Assembly (NCBI GenBank): GCA_023213395.1
Contig: CM041465.1
Location: 204,111,741 to 204,175,740, forward strand
Length of the DNA stretch: 64,000 nt
Reading direction: 5' to 3'
From: Cycas panzhihuaensis
Lineage: Eukaryota > Cycadophyta
Part shown: one piece after another, positions 10,444 through 22,499 of the stretch
How positions within the stretch are numbered: position 1 is the first letter of the stretch
Layout: every line of letters starts with the position of its first letter
Notes under the pieces: model-generated
The model's database searches: none
What the model was told of the DNA's origin: nothing
Seen by the model: the letters and a program-made list of their open reading frames with translations, nothing else
Translations under genes and position numbers: made by a program

Positions 10444-11453
10444 GGTTCAATTGAAAAGCAACAAAACCAATGTGTGTTTTGCTATCTAACTCCTATCAAT
10501 AGGCTGAAAATGCCTTAAGCACAAGAACACATATATCAATCTCAGAATATGTATACCAAATTCAATGGAAACTAACTACTTCTTATTCATTGAAGTGAGA
10601 ACTATTATAATATAATGACTCCTTCATGTACTCTTAGGCACTTTACTCAAATAAAGTGCAAATGTATTTAAGTTATGACTTAATGTTGTAAGTCCTAATT
10701 GAGGGTTACCACCCCACTTTAGCCTCATAACTGTCCAATGAGATTTACATAATATGAGGCCCAATAAAGTGTGAGCATATGAGGTCCAACCCACATCCAC
10801 CTTTTGTAATGTGATAGACATCAAGCCCTCTATAAATTAAGGCCATGTCTACACTCATCAAAGTTGACAAGGTTGCATGTTTGCTGAGAGTCGAAGCTCT
10901 ATCAAAGTCCTGTACCAGTTATCAATTAATTTGATCTATTATTATTTTGGGTTAGAGCCAATTTCTAAGCCTCTTTCAACATATTGTGTTCATTTGAATG
11001 TGTTAGTGATATGTTTGATGAATGTATGTTTGTTGGATACTGAGACTAAAGATCCGAATGTTTGTTTCCAAGTGTTAGATTAATTCTAATTCTATCAAGA
11101 ACTACATCTGGTTTTCTCACAACCAGATGTAATTCTAAGACAATACAAAACATGGAATCAGAATCAAGAAGAGAAGTCAGCCAATTGTCGATACAAACAA
11201 CAAAAAGGAACAATTCCTAACATACAAGTATTCCTAACTATGATAGAAGTTCATTTTTATACATCAAAGAATTATAACTATCATGTAGTTATAATACGGT
11301 AAAAACAACTACTCATTATACAATTGATTTCGTAAAAAACAATTACAATCTTCATCCTAATTGTACTTCTAGTTACAATCCATTAACCGATTAGGGCCTT
11401 AATCATGATTATGATTGCAATCCTGATTATACACAAAATTCCCCTTCAACACA
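10444..11453. other. Gene-free stretch with LTR-like features
   Basis: No coding signal. CTCTATAAATTAAGG near 10828 resembles a TATA box on the + strand. On the minus strand, GAAGGGGAATTT followed by TGTGTATAATC (about 11429-11450) resembles a polypurine tract and LTR start, so 11100-11440 could be a minus-strand LTR remnant cut by G2. Neither has a partner copy in the window, so both remain suggestions. Confidence 0.3.
11104..11130. repeat. Perfect 10-bp inverted repeat (hairpin)
   Basis: ACATCTGGTT, a 7-nt loop, then AACCAGATGT. It could be a DNA or RNA hairpin or the abutting ends of a small element. Confidence 0.6.
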
Positions 11454-13866
11454 TGTATACCTCCCATGCAATGTTCTTGCAAGGCTGGGACCACCTTAGA
11501 ATAAGTTAATTACCGCTTTTTTGTCTTCTATACTTTTTTAACTTACGCCATGTTCTTTGCTTAAAACCATGACATTCTATTCCTTGACATCGTGACAAAT
11601 CATTTTGTCATTGTGCTAGATTGCGGACTATCTCACAAACTTTGAACTTTCCTTGTAATGCCGTGTCATTTGTTGTGGTGTTGTTGTCTGACACTATGGC
11701 CCAATGTCCTACACATCTTACTATAGTGTCACACCACAGTATTCTTCAAAAATCATGATGTTTTATCGCAATGCCACAATGTTATCTATCAAAACCATAA
11801 CACTTTCTATTTTGGACCATTTTATATGTGGTTGGTAAGAATGTTGTAGCGTCATTATACTTTGTCACATTGCCACCTTGATTTGTCACAATATTGCCCT
11901 GATTTGTCACATCCTCTCTAACAAAAATGTGGCACAAAAATTTTCAAGTGAAAAAACAAAATTCTTGTGGATTTTTTGCGATTTTGAGAATCCCAAGGTA
12001 GTTTTGGGGTCTAAAACAATAAGCAAAAACCATGGGCACCCATAATTTTGCAAAACCATGGGCTAGAATTTGACTATAAGTAGGTTCAGTTTGACAAAAG
12101 TCAGGTTAGCAGTTTTCAAAGCTTGGAAAGCACATTGGGGAGCACTTAGAACCCATTTGCCACCTAATTTGCATAGGATTGCTTAAAGAGATTGTGTAGG
12201 AGGTGATTGGAATGTGATTCTACCCATCTAGGAGCTTCCAAAATCACTTTTTCTTGGCTTATCACCTAGTTTCTGGAAAATTGTTACAATCTACTCTTTA
12301 GAAGTGTATGGTTTCCTTCTAGTACTCTTGTCATTTGCTTTCTCCTATTCATTCTAAGGAAGCATTGGCGGAGGTTGGACCTGTTTTACAAGGATGTGAC
12401 TAAGGCACCACATAACAAACAAGTTTGGTTACATTTTCATGCTTTTTTACTCTCTCTGGCTCGATTCTCATTGTCATTCATTCAATATCAACTAACCTTT
12501 TTGTTGGCAACATTTGATGAATATTGCTCGCATTTTCATGGAAGTTATGATAACAATAGGCATTATGATGCTAAATTTTTCATGATTTTTTATTTTATTG
12601 GTTGATTTCTAAATTAAGAAATTGTATAATTGATTAGTTTTCTTTCTTCTCCCAGTGGAGAGGATTTTGTTAATCCCTCTTTGTTGGAAAGCACACTACT
12701 CTTGTTGTTGTCATGCTAACTTGTTTTGGCAAGAGAAAGGAGAGTATGTGCTAGAAAAGAGGAGAATTTCGACATAAGAAGACTCAAGCAAAGTCATTTT
12801 GGGTAAGTGAAAATTAGAAACCTTCCCCTACTTATGTGCCTCTTCCCAACTACCTACTTAAATACATTTTCATCATCATTGTACCCATGCAAACCCTTTA
12901 TTTTGGTTTAGAGAGCATAAGGATGCCCTAGCTCCATAGGACGCAACTTGTTCAAGTTGCCATAGGACCATTCTTTTACTTCTCTTTGAGGAGAGGTCCC
13001 AAATTTCTGCCTTGCTTCTTTAATTTCACCTTGCTTGCCTATTTGTGTGCATTTATTTTTTTAAACAAAATTAAGCATTCATATTTTTAGCAAAAGAGTA
13101 GGTTATGTCAATATGCACAAAAAGTTGCCTACATCTTTGATTAGTGCATAGATAGCTTTGTTGTTGTTCTTATCTATGCTGTTTGTTTCCATTTTGATTA
13201 CTTGTTTATTTATTTTTGTTCATCATTTATGCTTCACAATCCTAGTTCACATTTGCACTTTAGAAGGGGCTAACTATACATCAAGATGTTCCATCCCCAA
13301 AGGTGTATGTTGGCCTTGATCCCTTGGTGCCAGGATTTCCTTCATACTTCCTTTTAGGGCCACAATCCTCGAGAGGGACGAGCTACTCTCTATAGATTGC
13401 TTGTGATACAGAGAGTAGTATGCACTACCTCGCACCCTAGGATATGATGTTCATTGCTTCTTCCCAGAGGCTTTTGTGAAGGGAGTTGGATGCAACCATT
13501 CTGAGAGGGTGAAAGCTTCTTCAATTATTAGTCCCCAACAACTTAGCACTAGACTAGGATAATCCCATGGTCTAGCTCTCTTCACATTTGCTTCTAGCCA
13601 ATCTCGTCTTCTAAGTCTAGAGCTAGGATATTTAAGAAGTAGAAATTATGATTTTTGCTATTTCATTTCTCTTTTTTACCTTACGTCTCGCACTGCTTTG
13701 TTTTTCGTTCTTGTATTAGATAAGCATTCAGATATAGGTTGATGACAAGTGGGAGATTTCAGTTTGGGGGATCGAGTTGAGGCACAACCACCCTTGGTAC
13801 CCACACGCACTGCACACCTCCCTCTAGGATACTACCTAAGGTTTTAGACCTGAGGACCCAATAACA
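11454..13866 (+). repeat. G2 5' LTR
   Basis: Aligns by eye along its length with 27039-29583, with roughly four of five bases agreeing. It starts TGTATACC and ends ATAACA. Homology may extend weakly a few tens of bases upstream, so the true start is uncertain. No coding content. Confidence 0.8.
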
Positions 13867-13899
13867 TTCTAGTGACCATTCTAGGGATTTGTTAGACCT

Positions 13900-16500
13900 A
13901 CCTTCTCCTTTGTTGAGACTACCTTTGTTCCCTTTTGCACACATCCCATGGCCATGTCTATTGGAATTTAGCAACACAACACCGCCACTGAGACCAATGT
14001 AGACATGGTTACACCCTCTCACCAAGACATATCCTAGAACCCTTTCGATGGCACAGTTGGACCATTGAGCAAACAAACTCACATGCTTAGGTTTTCAACT
14101 CACGAAAACTAGGACTTTACAAACCCAACCAAGATTGCACCACTCTTTGATGGACTTAACTCCCATGATCCCATCCTAAAGCAAACCAAATTAACTTCTC
14201 CAACCAACCTAGGAGCATCAACATCCAACCCTCAACCATCCTATATGCACACAATTTTGTTTGAGCCAATTCATCACCACATGACCCTAACAAAAACTAT
14301 TGCTCAACATCCTTTTCAAGCAATAATTGGGCAAATCCCTAGAGTTTTAACATTGCCCTTGAGCTCAAACCCAATAGGTTATACCAGGGTAATCTAGACA
14401 AATTCAACAAAGAGTCCCCATATTTCTCTACCATCTGAAAAGCCAAATGTGGTATGAATCTCTTCATATGGATACGATCCTAACCCAAAACAAATAGGAC
14501 CAACTATTGGGCCAACACAAACCATCAACCCCTTATCACAATTCGATGTAGGGCCATTGATGGGGGCATTCACCCCAACAACTACTTCATAATCAACCAT
14601 GTTGTGTATCCACATAGGGCCATTTCCCAATTTCTTTTTGTTCATCCTATGGCCAACATTCCCATGCAAACCGTCCAAGTGGGACCCACCTCTACTAGCC
14701 ACATGACCAATACTCCTGGTTGGAACTTGCAAGCACCCTTAGGAAACCCACTTTTGCCCTAGCAAAACCTAGCCCATCCTTATGGCCTAGTCCATATGTC
14801 CAACCAAACCCCGAGCTATAGTCAGCCTTTAGGACTCAGCCCATCCATCTAGTTAGCTTTCCAACAACCAAGTATCCCCACTTTTCAAGGAGCAAATCAT
14901 GTGTATAAACCTACCTGGCCAAACATGGGCCTCCCACAAGTGCAACCTCCTCCTTTCCAAAGATATCCTACATACGAAGGGGCTCCCAGTTCATAGCCAA
15001 CCACTCATCATGCATCTCCTCCTTTCCAAGGATATCCTACATATGAAGAGACTCCCAACTCATAGCCAACCATTCATCATGCATCTCCTCCCCTGAGGGT
15101 GAGGAAATCATACACTAGCTACAAGAAGAACCCCTTTTTGCATGAGGTCCTCACGTGCACGTTACCCCATTCCTACCAAAAAGACCAAAATTCAAAGGGG
15201 AACCAAGACAAGATCCTACTAGCCACATCCACACTCTAGCTTATGCAAATTACCTCCGGTACGAACATGTGATGATGAAGCTCTTTCCTAAGACCTTGCT
15301 AGGTGACAATGGCTCTACATGTTACCCCAAAGCTCGATCTACTCCTTCCAATAGTTGGTTGATATCTTCATCAACTACTTCAATGTGGCTCACCAATTCA
15401 AGATGAGGGATAAAAGTTCTTTTCTCTATCAAACAGAGAAGCAATGAGTCAAGTTGTGACTTCTTCTGATGCTTCCAAAACCCAGTTCATGCATACTAGA
15501 CTCCTCTCATCGATGACCTCCTATTCAATATTTTCACCAATGGCTCAAAGCCTTAAGTCCGCCTTGAAGTGCTCAAACTAAGACCTATATCCTATGTGAA
15601 CACTATTGAAAATTGCTTAGCCTTGGAGTCTTTCAAGACACAAATTAGAGTCAAGAAATTGGCCAAACCCTCTATTGCAAAAGACAAGCACAAGTCCTCC
15701 CAGGAATCGAAACCCGCTTACAGTGACAAGACTTATGACCCACTCACATCCGCAATGAGGGTTCTAAACAGATCCATCACAACCAAGTTGAACATTGATC
15801 CCACCCACAATGCAAAGGCTAAAAAGGATGTCAAAGTCATCCATTATGCTAAGTAAAGGGAAAAGCAAGGAACCAGGACTCAAGAAAACCAAAAGGGGCC
15901 TTGGTGTCCCTATCACAAAACCTAAGGTCATGGCCAAAAAGATTGTTCAAAATGAAGAAATTCAAAGAACAACAAAAAATTGATGAAAAGCCCACCTCTT
16001 AGCCAAACAAAAATTAGTTCATCCCCATGAGGACCCCTTTCCAAACCATGACAAAAACCAAAAAGGGAAGGGTAAAATCAAGCAAAACAACAAGCCTAGC
16101 AAATTTGGGACAACTACTTGTATGTCACCAACCCCAACCAAATGCGGAGCTAGCAAAAAGAAATGCTCAAACACCATCCCTCCTCTCCCTAAAGGAAGGC
16201 AAGCTAAAGAAAACCATCAAAATGGTCAATGCAGCTAAAACCCAACTACTTTTAAAGTTGAGCCAAAAGTTTCGAGAAGGGCTCATATTCCAAACCCATG
16301 AAACCATTACCTAAGCTCCCCATCCAGCCAATCCAAATTAACTTCAAGAGACCTCTCCCACAACACACAAATGGGAAACCCTTTTTCATTGTGGAAAAAC
16401 TCAACTCTATGTCTACATGAATCTCCATGCTTGACATCCTAAAGAGTTGTCTTAGATAAAAGGAACTCTTGTTAAATGCACTGGGCATAAAAATGAATGA
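13900..16500 (+). pseudogene. gag: G2 gag remnant
   Basis: A Pro/Thr/Ser-rich N-terminal region at about 14110-14900, with a 23-codon tandem repeat at 14948-15086, is followed by the capsid region (about 15170-15560): RPKFKGEPRQDPTSHIHTLA, then LRYEHVMMKLFPKTLLGD. This matches the core of plant gypsy gag. After it comes a Lys-rich basic tail to about 16400, with no intact CCHC knuckle seen. More than ten stops or shifts are needed to read through. It is the capsid gene of a dead element; its start cannot be fixed. Confidence 0.7.
14948..15086 (+). repeat. 69-bp tandem repeat in G2 gag
   Basis: Two units of 69 bp (CTCCTCCTTTCCAA...) at 14948-15016 and 15017-15086, with a third partial start after them. 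Each encodes a 23-residue Pro/Tyr-rich peptide (PPFQ-YPTYE type). The in-frame unit length suggests expansion while the gene was still coding. Confidence 0.7.
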
Positions 16501-16529
16501 CCCACCAAACCCCTTCTCTGTTTCAATCC

Positions 16530-16939
16530 TTACAAGTTGAAGGGCGAAGGTGAGAAAGAGCATAACACCACTGCACCCTTTTACATTGATATCCAAACCA
16601 AAGGGTACAACATCAAGAGGTACATTAGGGATTTAGGGTCATTTATCAATGCAATACCTACCAGGCTCCTAGAGGCCTTAGAAATCTCTAGTTACAAGCC
16701 TATTGATAACGTTTGTTAGGGGTATGACAAAACACAAAAGGTCCTCATTGGCAAAGTCACCATACCCCTCATTGTAGGAGGCAAAACAATCCTAACTAAG
16801 ATGACTATCATAGACCTAGACCTTGAATATAATATGCTCCTAGGAAGACCATGGTTAAGCCAAATGTCAATTGTATGTTCCTCTCTGTTCGAAGAGCTAT
16901 AATTCATCTGCAATGACGAAAGAAAAACCATGAAGCCCA
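16530..16939 (+). pseudogene. pro: G2 aspartic protease remnant
   Basis: Reads DLGSFINAIPTRLLEAL at about 16625-16680; the usual DxGxxxN active-site motif of Tat/Ogre proteases is visible as DLGSFIN. After a stop near 16719 it continues KVLIGKVTIPLIVGGKTILT and then DLEYNMLLGRPWL, the typical protease end (LLGRPWL). The gene is followed directly by the C0 copia insertion at 16940. The enzyme would process Gag-Pol in the particle. One stop lies inside the domain. Confidence 0.75.
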
Positions 16940-17171
16940 TGTTGAAACGAATAACTCACACAACCAAGCGAAAACACCAGGATCACAAACGATATCATGA
17001 GATACCCTTAATTAAAATCAGATAAATAATACAAAGTACAATATGTTTAAATGCTCATAAATTCATGAGTATAAAGTAAGCCGACCACTAACAAATGGCA
17101 TGAGTATTACAAAGGCATGACCATTGTAAGCTGACCACTAACAAATGTGCATTACAAATTATTTTCTAACA
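16940..17171 (-). repeat. C0 3' LTR
   Basis: Starts TGTTGAAACG and ends TTTTCTAACA as written on the + strand; nearly identical to 21153-21374. It has a ~10-bp extra stretch (TCATGAGATA region) relative to the 5' copy. Confidence 0.95.
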
Positions 17172-18780
17172 CTCCCCCATAATGCACATTTGGAAAAACT
17201 CCCAAACCTTCCTTAAGCTTGTAATGCTTGATCCTTGGCAATGCCTTTGTAAATATATCAACAATTTGATCTTCTGTTTTGCAATGTACAAGTTCAATCT
17301 GACCTTCTTGCACTAGCTCTCGAATATAGTGGTGTTTAATCTCGATGTGCTTTGTTCTTGCATGTAAAACTGGATTTTTCGATATTTGAATTGCACTTTG
17401 ATTGTCGCAATAAATCACTATTGGATTACTTTGCCTTTGATGTAGATCTTCAAGTAATCTTCTAATCCAAACAGCTTCTCGACTTGTTGCTTCGACAGCC
17501 TTGTATTCCGCTTCTGCTATAAATAGTGATATTGTGGGTTGTTTCTTTGTATTCCAAGATATGGCTGCCGAACCAATGTTGAACACATAACCTATAATAG
17601 ATTTTCTATCTCCTATATCATTAGCCCAATCCGCGTCAAAGTAGCCAACCAGGCTACATTTGCTTGAAGAATTATAAAAAAGACCATGATCAATTGTTCC
17701 TTTGATGTATTTGAGAATTCTCTTGGCAGCATTCCAGTGTTCTTGCTTAGGATTTGCCATGAATCTTGAAGTCAAGTTAACTGCATATGTAATATCTAGT
17801 CTTGTATTAGTTAAGTAAATGAGATTTCCAATCAACTGACAATATAGAGTGGAATCAACTGATGCGGATTCTTCGTGCTTACTGAGCTTTAATCCAACTT
17901 CAAGAGGAGTGGCACAATGATTGCAATTGCTCATGTTGAATTTTCTTAAAATATCCATAGCATACTTGCTTTGAGACATGTAAATTCCATGGTTATCTTG
18001 CCATACTTCAATTCCAAGAAAATAATGCAATTGCCCTAAGTCTGTCATCTCGAAATCAAAAGTCAAATCATTTTTGAATTCTTGAAGTAACTCATCATTG
18101 TTACCAATGTAAATTAAGTCATCAATATACACTGCAACAATTAAAATAGAATTCTTGGAAGTTTTCATGTATAGATTTGAATCTGAGTTACCTTTTTGAA
18201 ATCCCTTATCCTAAAGATATTTGTCAATTCTAGTGTACCAAGCTCTTGGAGCTTGTTTTAATCCATATAAAGCCTTTTTAAGTTTGCATACAAATGTTCA
18301 TGTCCCTTAACTTCAAAACCTTGAGGTTGGGAGACATAGATTTCTTCATCAACATGTCCATTGAGAAAGGCTGATTTAACATCCATCTGATAGACCTTCC
18401 AACCAAGATGAGCAGCTAGAGATATAATACTCCTAATTGTAGTCATCTTAGTAACGGGAGCAAAGGTTTCTTCATAATCTATACCCTCTTATTGAGCATA
18501 GCCCTTTGCTACTAGTCTAGCCTTATATTTGTCAATTGTACTGTCAGCTTTGTATTTAGTCTTATATATCCATTTGGTTCCGATAACATTCTTACCTGGT
18601 GGTAATTCAACCAAATCCCATGTTTTATTCCTATTTATGGCATTAAATTCTGCTTCCATTGCTTGAGTCCATTCATTACTTTTTGTAGCTTCCTCAAAAG
18701 TTTGAGGTTCATCTTTCTGCATCACTTGAGACATCAAGGCATAGTTTGCCTTAGCTTGTGATCTCATGAATCTTTTGTTA
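17152..18780 (-). pseudogene. pol: C0 reverse transcriptase and RNase H
   Basis: Three open pieces (18767-18489, 18446-18258 and 18168-17152) cover copia RT and RNase H. RT begins at EWTQAMEAEFNAI and continues GTKWIYKTKYKADS, ARLVAKGYAQ, then VYQMDVKSAFLNG and EIYVSQPQGFEV. The catalytic box VAVYIDDLIYIGN (YIDD) is intact near 18130. The 338-codon piece also holds YFLGIEV, SLIYLT-like NLIYLTNTRLDITYAV and the RNase H end IYCDNQSAIQISKNPV ... RTKHIEIKHHYIRE ... QIVDIFTKALP. Stops lie at about 18488 and in the 18170-18250 region. It is the best-kept half of this element, but not one open frame. Confidence 0.9.
17172..17181 (-). other. C0 polypurine tract
   Basis: Minus strand TATGGGGGAG directly before the 3' LTR; the primer for plus-strand DNA synthesis in LTR elements. 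Confidence 0.85.
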
Positions 18781-18896
18781 AAGTCACAATCTAGAATATT
18801 TCCAGGATCATGACTTCTCGTAAGCCATTTTGGATCTTGTCTTTGTTGTTGATTTGTATCTTCAATCGAATTTGTATTTGTCTTCCTTTCTTAGGC

Positions 18897-20074
18897 CCTA
18901 ATTTCAATCAAAACTTCCTTACCTTTGTCATCCTCAATCTTATATTCACCGTGTTCATCAAAAATAACATCTCTGTTCACAAAGAAAACCTTTGCAATTG
19001 GATCATAAAGTCTATAGGCCTTTTGCTCACCTGAATAGCCTATAAAGATACACTTAACACTTTTGCTTTCCAATTTTGTTCTTTTCTGATCAAGAATATG
19101 GGCATAAGCAATACAACCAAACACTCTTAAATTGCTTACATCAGGGTTCTTACCTGTCCATGCTTCTTCAGGAGTCAGATCCTTCAATGCTTTGGTTGGA
19201 CTTCTATTTAGTAGATATACAGCAGTATTTATTGCTTCAGCCCAAAACAGTCATCTAATCTTTTTCCTTTCAGCATACATCTTGCCATTTCCGTAACGGT
19301 CCTTATCTTTCTTTCAGCTACACTGTTTTGCTGGGGAGTATAAGGGGTTGTAAATTGTCTCCTTATTCCAACTTTGCTGCAAAAAACCTTAAAGTCATTG
19401 GAGATAAATTCTCCCCCATTATCTGAACGAAGAATTTTTATTTTGAATCCACTTTGTCTTTCAAACATAGCTCTAAACTCTACAAATTTCAAGAATGTTT
19501 CTGATTTTTCCTTAAGGAAGTAAACCCAAATCTTTCTTGTGAAATCATCAACCAAAATCATGAAATATCTTGCTTTTCCATGTGACACATTCTTCATGGG
19601 CCCACATAAATCAACGTGAACTAATTCCAATGCAGCTTGAGATTGAAAACTAGATTCAAGAAAATTGTTTCTATGTTGTTTTTCAAAAACACATCCTTCA
19701 CAGACATCATTGTTGCCTTGAAGAAAAGTGAGACCACTAACCATTTCTTTCTTTCTCAGGTTGATAAGATTACCATAATTCAAATGCCCATAACGAAGAT
19801 GCCATAGAATACTATCATTATTAACCGACGCATTCAAAGCAGCATTTTGAGGACATAGAACTAATTTGAACAATCTATCTTCAGTCATTTTCCCTTTAGC
19901 AACCAAAGAAAAATTTCTTTTCTTATCATAAATCTTGCATTCACCATTATCAAATACTAACCTGTATCTTTGCTCCATCATTTGGCCAACTGACAACAGA
20001 TTTTTCTTTAATCCTTTTGAAGAATTATCTTGGGTATCTGTAATTGTGTTTGCTAAATAATAGTTCCTAGCCAA
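18897..20074 (-). pseudogene. pol: C0 integrase
   Basis: The open piece 20074-19229 carries the zinc-binding start (WHLRYGHLNYGNL ... CEGCVFEKQH) and the catalytic acids: Asp in VHVDLCGPM, Asp in LRSDNGGEF and Glu in SVAERKIRT. One frameshift near 19240 separates it from the C-terminal part (19187-18891: LTPEEAWTGKNPDVSNLRVF, IFIGYSGEQKAYRLYDP). DDE chemistry residues are present; the frameshift breaks the protein. Only about 20 residues separate the zinc knuckle from KNLLSVGQ, the segment just after the protease, so the protease core has been deleted. Confidence 0.9.
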
Positions 20075-20101
20075 ATGTCCAAATTTGCCACATCGATAGC
20101 A
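20060..20101 (-). pseudogene. gag: C0 gag zinc knuckle, last Cys lost
   Basis: CYRCGKFGHLARNY follows the CX2CX4HX4C spacing, but the final Cys is Tyr. The knuckle normally binds the genomic RNA. It is read in the same frame as the integrase piece that follows. Confidence 0.85.
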
Positions 20102-20293
20102 TTGAGGTCCATAACCTCTACCTATTCCTTGAGACGCACCTCTACCTAGAGATGAAGAGTTCCAACTTGATCTTGTAGGGTTCCAACCTCTTCCTTGACT
20201 TTGTCCTAAAGAATTCCAGCTTCTTTCTTGATTGGATCCTCTTGATCTTCCTCTTGAGAACTGAAGATTTTGTTGTACATTTGCTTCTTAAGC

Positions 20294-21000
20294 TCAATTC
20301 AATGCTTGAAGGATAGGTTGTTTTGTCCTTTCCCTTAAGTTAGAAGTTGAGGCTAAGGCTTGATCCAAATCTTCACTTATAGCCTTGCTTTTACTTTTCT
20401 CTTCTACATTGAGTAATATAGACAACAATTGATCAACCTTTAAAGTAGACAAGTCCTTCGTCACTTCAATGGTAGTCGCAATATTTTCAAATTTATTAAT
20501 TTCACTCACACTTCTCAGTATTTGTCAACCATCCTTTGTTCAGAGATCTGCTCTCCCAAATATACCATTTGATTAACGAGATCTTGCATCTTAGTAATGA
20601 ATTCATTAATTGAATATGTAGGCTTCATCCTTAAATTTTCGTAGTATAATCTCAGATTCTGAAGTCTTTGAGGTATAGCTCCTTCATAACCAGTCTTTAA
20701 GACATTCCAAGCTTCATGAGAGGTAGTAGCTCCATATATGTGAGGAAAAATCTGTTCAGCTACAGACATGTATATAATCGAAAGTACATCACTGTCTTTC
20801 CTTAGTAGTTCTTCCTTTTCTAGCTCTTGATCAGATGTCAATTTTGTGTTGAGCGAAATTGGTTGAGGTAGACTAAGTCCATGAGAAACAATATTCCATA
20901 ATCCCTTTGATTGTAGGATAACTTGTATTTGTCTCAACCATGGTAAATAGTCAGATCCATTGAATTTTGGTAATGATTGTCCAATTTGATACGCCGCCAT
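20294..21000 (-). pseudogene. gag: C0 gag (UBN2-type copia capsid)
   Basis: The start at MAAYQIGQSLPKFNG (ATG at 21000) fits the usual copia gag N-terminus better than an upstream ATG at 21075, which lies close to the primer site. The piece continues SDYLPWLRQIQVILQSKGLW, MSVAEQIFPHIYGATTSHEAW and YYENLRMKPTYSINEF to QRMVDKY, then a break at about 20513. It resumes at 20509-20294 (STLKVDQLLSILLNVEEK, LASTSNLRE). A Gly/Arg/Ser-rich stretch leads to the zinc knuckle at 20101. The breaks mean no complete Gag. Confidence 0.85.
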
Positions 21001-21134
21001 ATACTCTTGCTTCCTAAGCCCTTTATATGGGTGGAAGCAAAGGAGAAATGGTGGTATCGATGTCCTCGACCTCACAGATTCAGACCACGTCTCCCTCGAT
21101 CAGAATTTGAATACTGCAATGAAGAAACTCCTCG

Positions 21135-21152
21135 AACCTTGCTCTAATACCA
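21135..21152 (-). other. C0 primer-binding site (tRNA-iMet type)
   Basis: Minus strand TGGTATTAGAGCAAGG directly follows the 5' LTR. It matches the TGGTATCAGAGC sequence used by most plant copia elements with one change. Confidence 0.9.
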
Positions 21153-21374
21153 TGTTGAAACAAATAACTCACACAACCGAGCGAAAACACCAGGATCACA
21201 AACAGTATCCTTAATTAAAATCAGATAAATAATACAAAGTATAATATGTTTAAATACTCATAAATTCATGAGTATAAAGTAAGCCGACCACTAACAAATG
21301 GCATGAGTATTACAAAGGCATGACCATTGTAAGCCGACCACTAACAAATGTGCATTACAAATTATTTTCTAACA
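21153..21374 (-). repeat. C0 5' LTR
   Basis: 222 bp, TG...CA, flanked on the outer side by target duplication GCCCA. Confidence 0.95.
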
Positions 21375-21379
21375 GCCCA

Positions 21380-22480
21380 AATGAAAGCCCCAAAAGTAAT
21401 TAATTCCCCTAGTTGAAACTATCCTTGAGGAAGGTGAATTTGTCTCACCTCTCATTACATTAGGACTAGGGCAATACTTCGCCATTGATCAAGTAGATCT
21501 AAATGAGGATAAGAACCAAAAAGAGGTAAACATGATCACCAGGGCCTTTCACAACCTAGACCACTTCAAGAATGACAAGCCATCTTTGAGCACTTGTCAG
21601 GGTCATCTCCCAGCCTTCCAGCCAACCACCACAAACTTGGTTTCTCTAAGTTCATTCGAGTTGACACTCCTCTTGCAACCAAAGACTAGTTTAGCCTCAA
21701 GAACCCCCTCTCGTCAAGCCTACTCCACCTCATTTCGAGGAAGGCAATACAATGCTTCTAGGGGAACAATCAATATCAACTTTGAAATTGATTACCAGGC
21801 CAATATCATCAAAGTTGGGGCCAAATGTTCCCCAAAGGGACTCAAAGAGCTTAAAGAACTCTTTAGGGAGTTCTCCATTTTAGCTTGATATTCTAGCAAC
21901 ATGAAAGGAGTCCACCTCAATGTGGTGGTCCACAACATCACAATTGTCCTAGGAGCAAGGCCCAAACATAAAAAACAATGGCCTCTCCACCCTTGACTTT
22001 CGACTCCTATCAAGCTACAAGTGGAAAATTTGTTTAATGTTGGGTTCATCGAATCCATTAACTACCCCCAATGGATTTAAATATCGTTCTCATGGCAAAC
22101 AAGAATGGGACCATCCTAATCTCCATCGATTTCCAAAACATAAATGATGCTTATCGAAAAGATAACTCCCCTCTTTCGTTCATTGACCAGATGTTGGGCC
22201 AGACAAATGCCTTCAAGGTTATGCCTACCATTTTGCCCTAAGGAACCCCATAAAATTGCACTCACTACACCTTAGGGCGCCTTCATCTATAAGGTCATGC
22301 CCTTTGGGCTCAAAAACATTGGGGCTACATACTAACTAGTGATGCAACATATTTTCCATTATTTGCTTAACAAAACAATGGCAATATATATGAATGATAT
22401 GCTAGGGAACATCATCTCAAAAGAAGGCATTAACATAGACCTAAAAAATTCAAGGTCATCACAAAGATGCCACCCTCGAA
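21380..22480 (+). pseudogene. pol: G2 reverse transcriptase remnant
   Basis: After the C0 insertion, protease/RT linker wording appears (VSPLITLGLGQYFAID), then INFEIDYQANIIKVG and KELKELFREFSILA (the FAWSY-like pre-RT region). The RT start is at 22000-22080: KLQVENLFNVGFIESINYPQW. Degraded ISIDFQNINDAYRKDN-type wording and MPFGLKNIGATY (about 22290-22335) follow. The region between them that should hold the SFMDGFSGYNQ-type motif is missing, and no FDD box is readable with certainty. Many stops make it a dead RT. Confidence 0.7.
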
Positions 22481-22499
22481 GACCCAAAGACAGGGCAAA

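Larger units (their letters stand above)
16940..21374 (-). mobile_element. C0: Ty1/copia retrotransposon nested in G2
   Basis: A 4435-bp copia element with 232-bp and 222-bp LTRs, ends TG...CA and a perfect 5-bp target duplication GCCCA (16935-16939 and 21375-21379). The minus-strand order is gag, zinc knuckle, integrase, RT, RNase H. A tRNA-iMet-type primer site (TGGTATTAGAGC) adjoins the 5' LTR and a polypurine tract (ATGGGGGAG) adjoins the 3' LTR. The LTRs differ at about 7 positions plus a ~10-bp indel, so this is a fairly recent insertion into the much older G2. Pol carries several frameshifts and stops, and the protease core is missing. It is short for copia (usually about 5 kb). Confidence 0.95.

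Noticed and set aside
13867-13900. Primer-binding site after the G2 5' LTR
   Set aside because: TTCTAGTGACCATTC does not match a tRNA 3' end I can name; either the LTR limit is off or the site has decayed.
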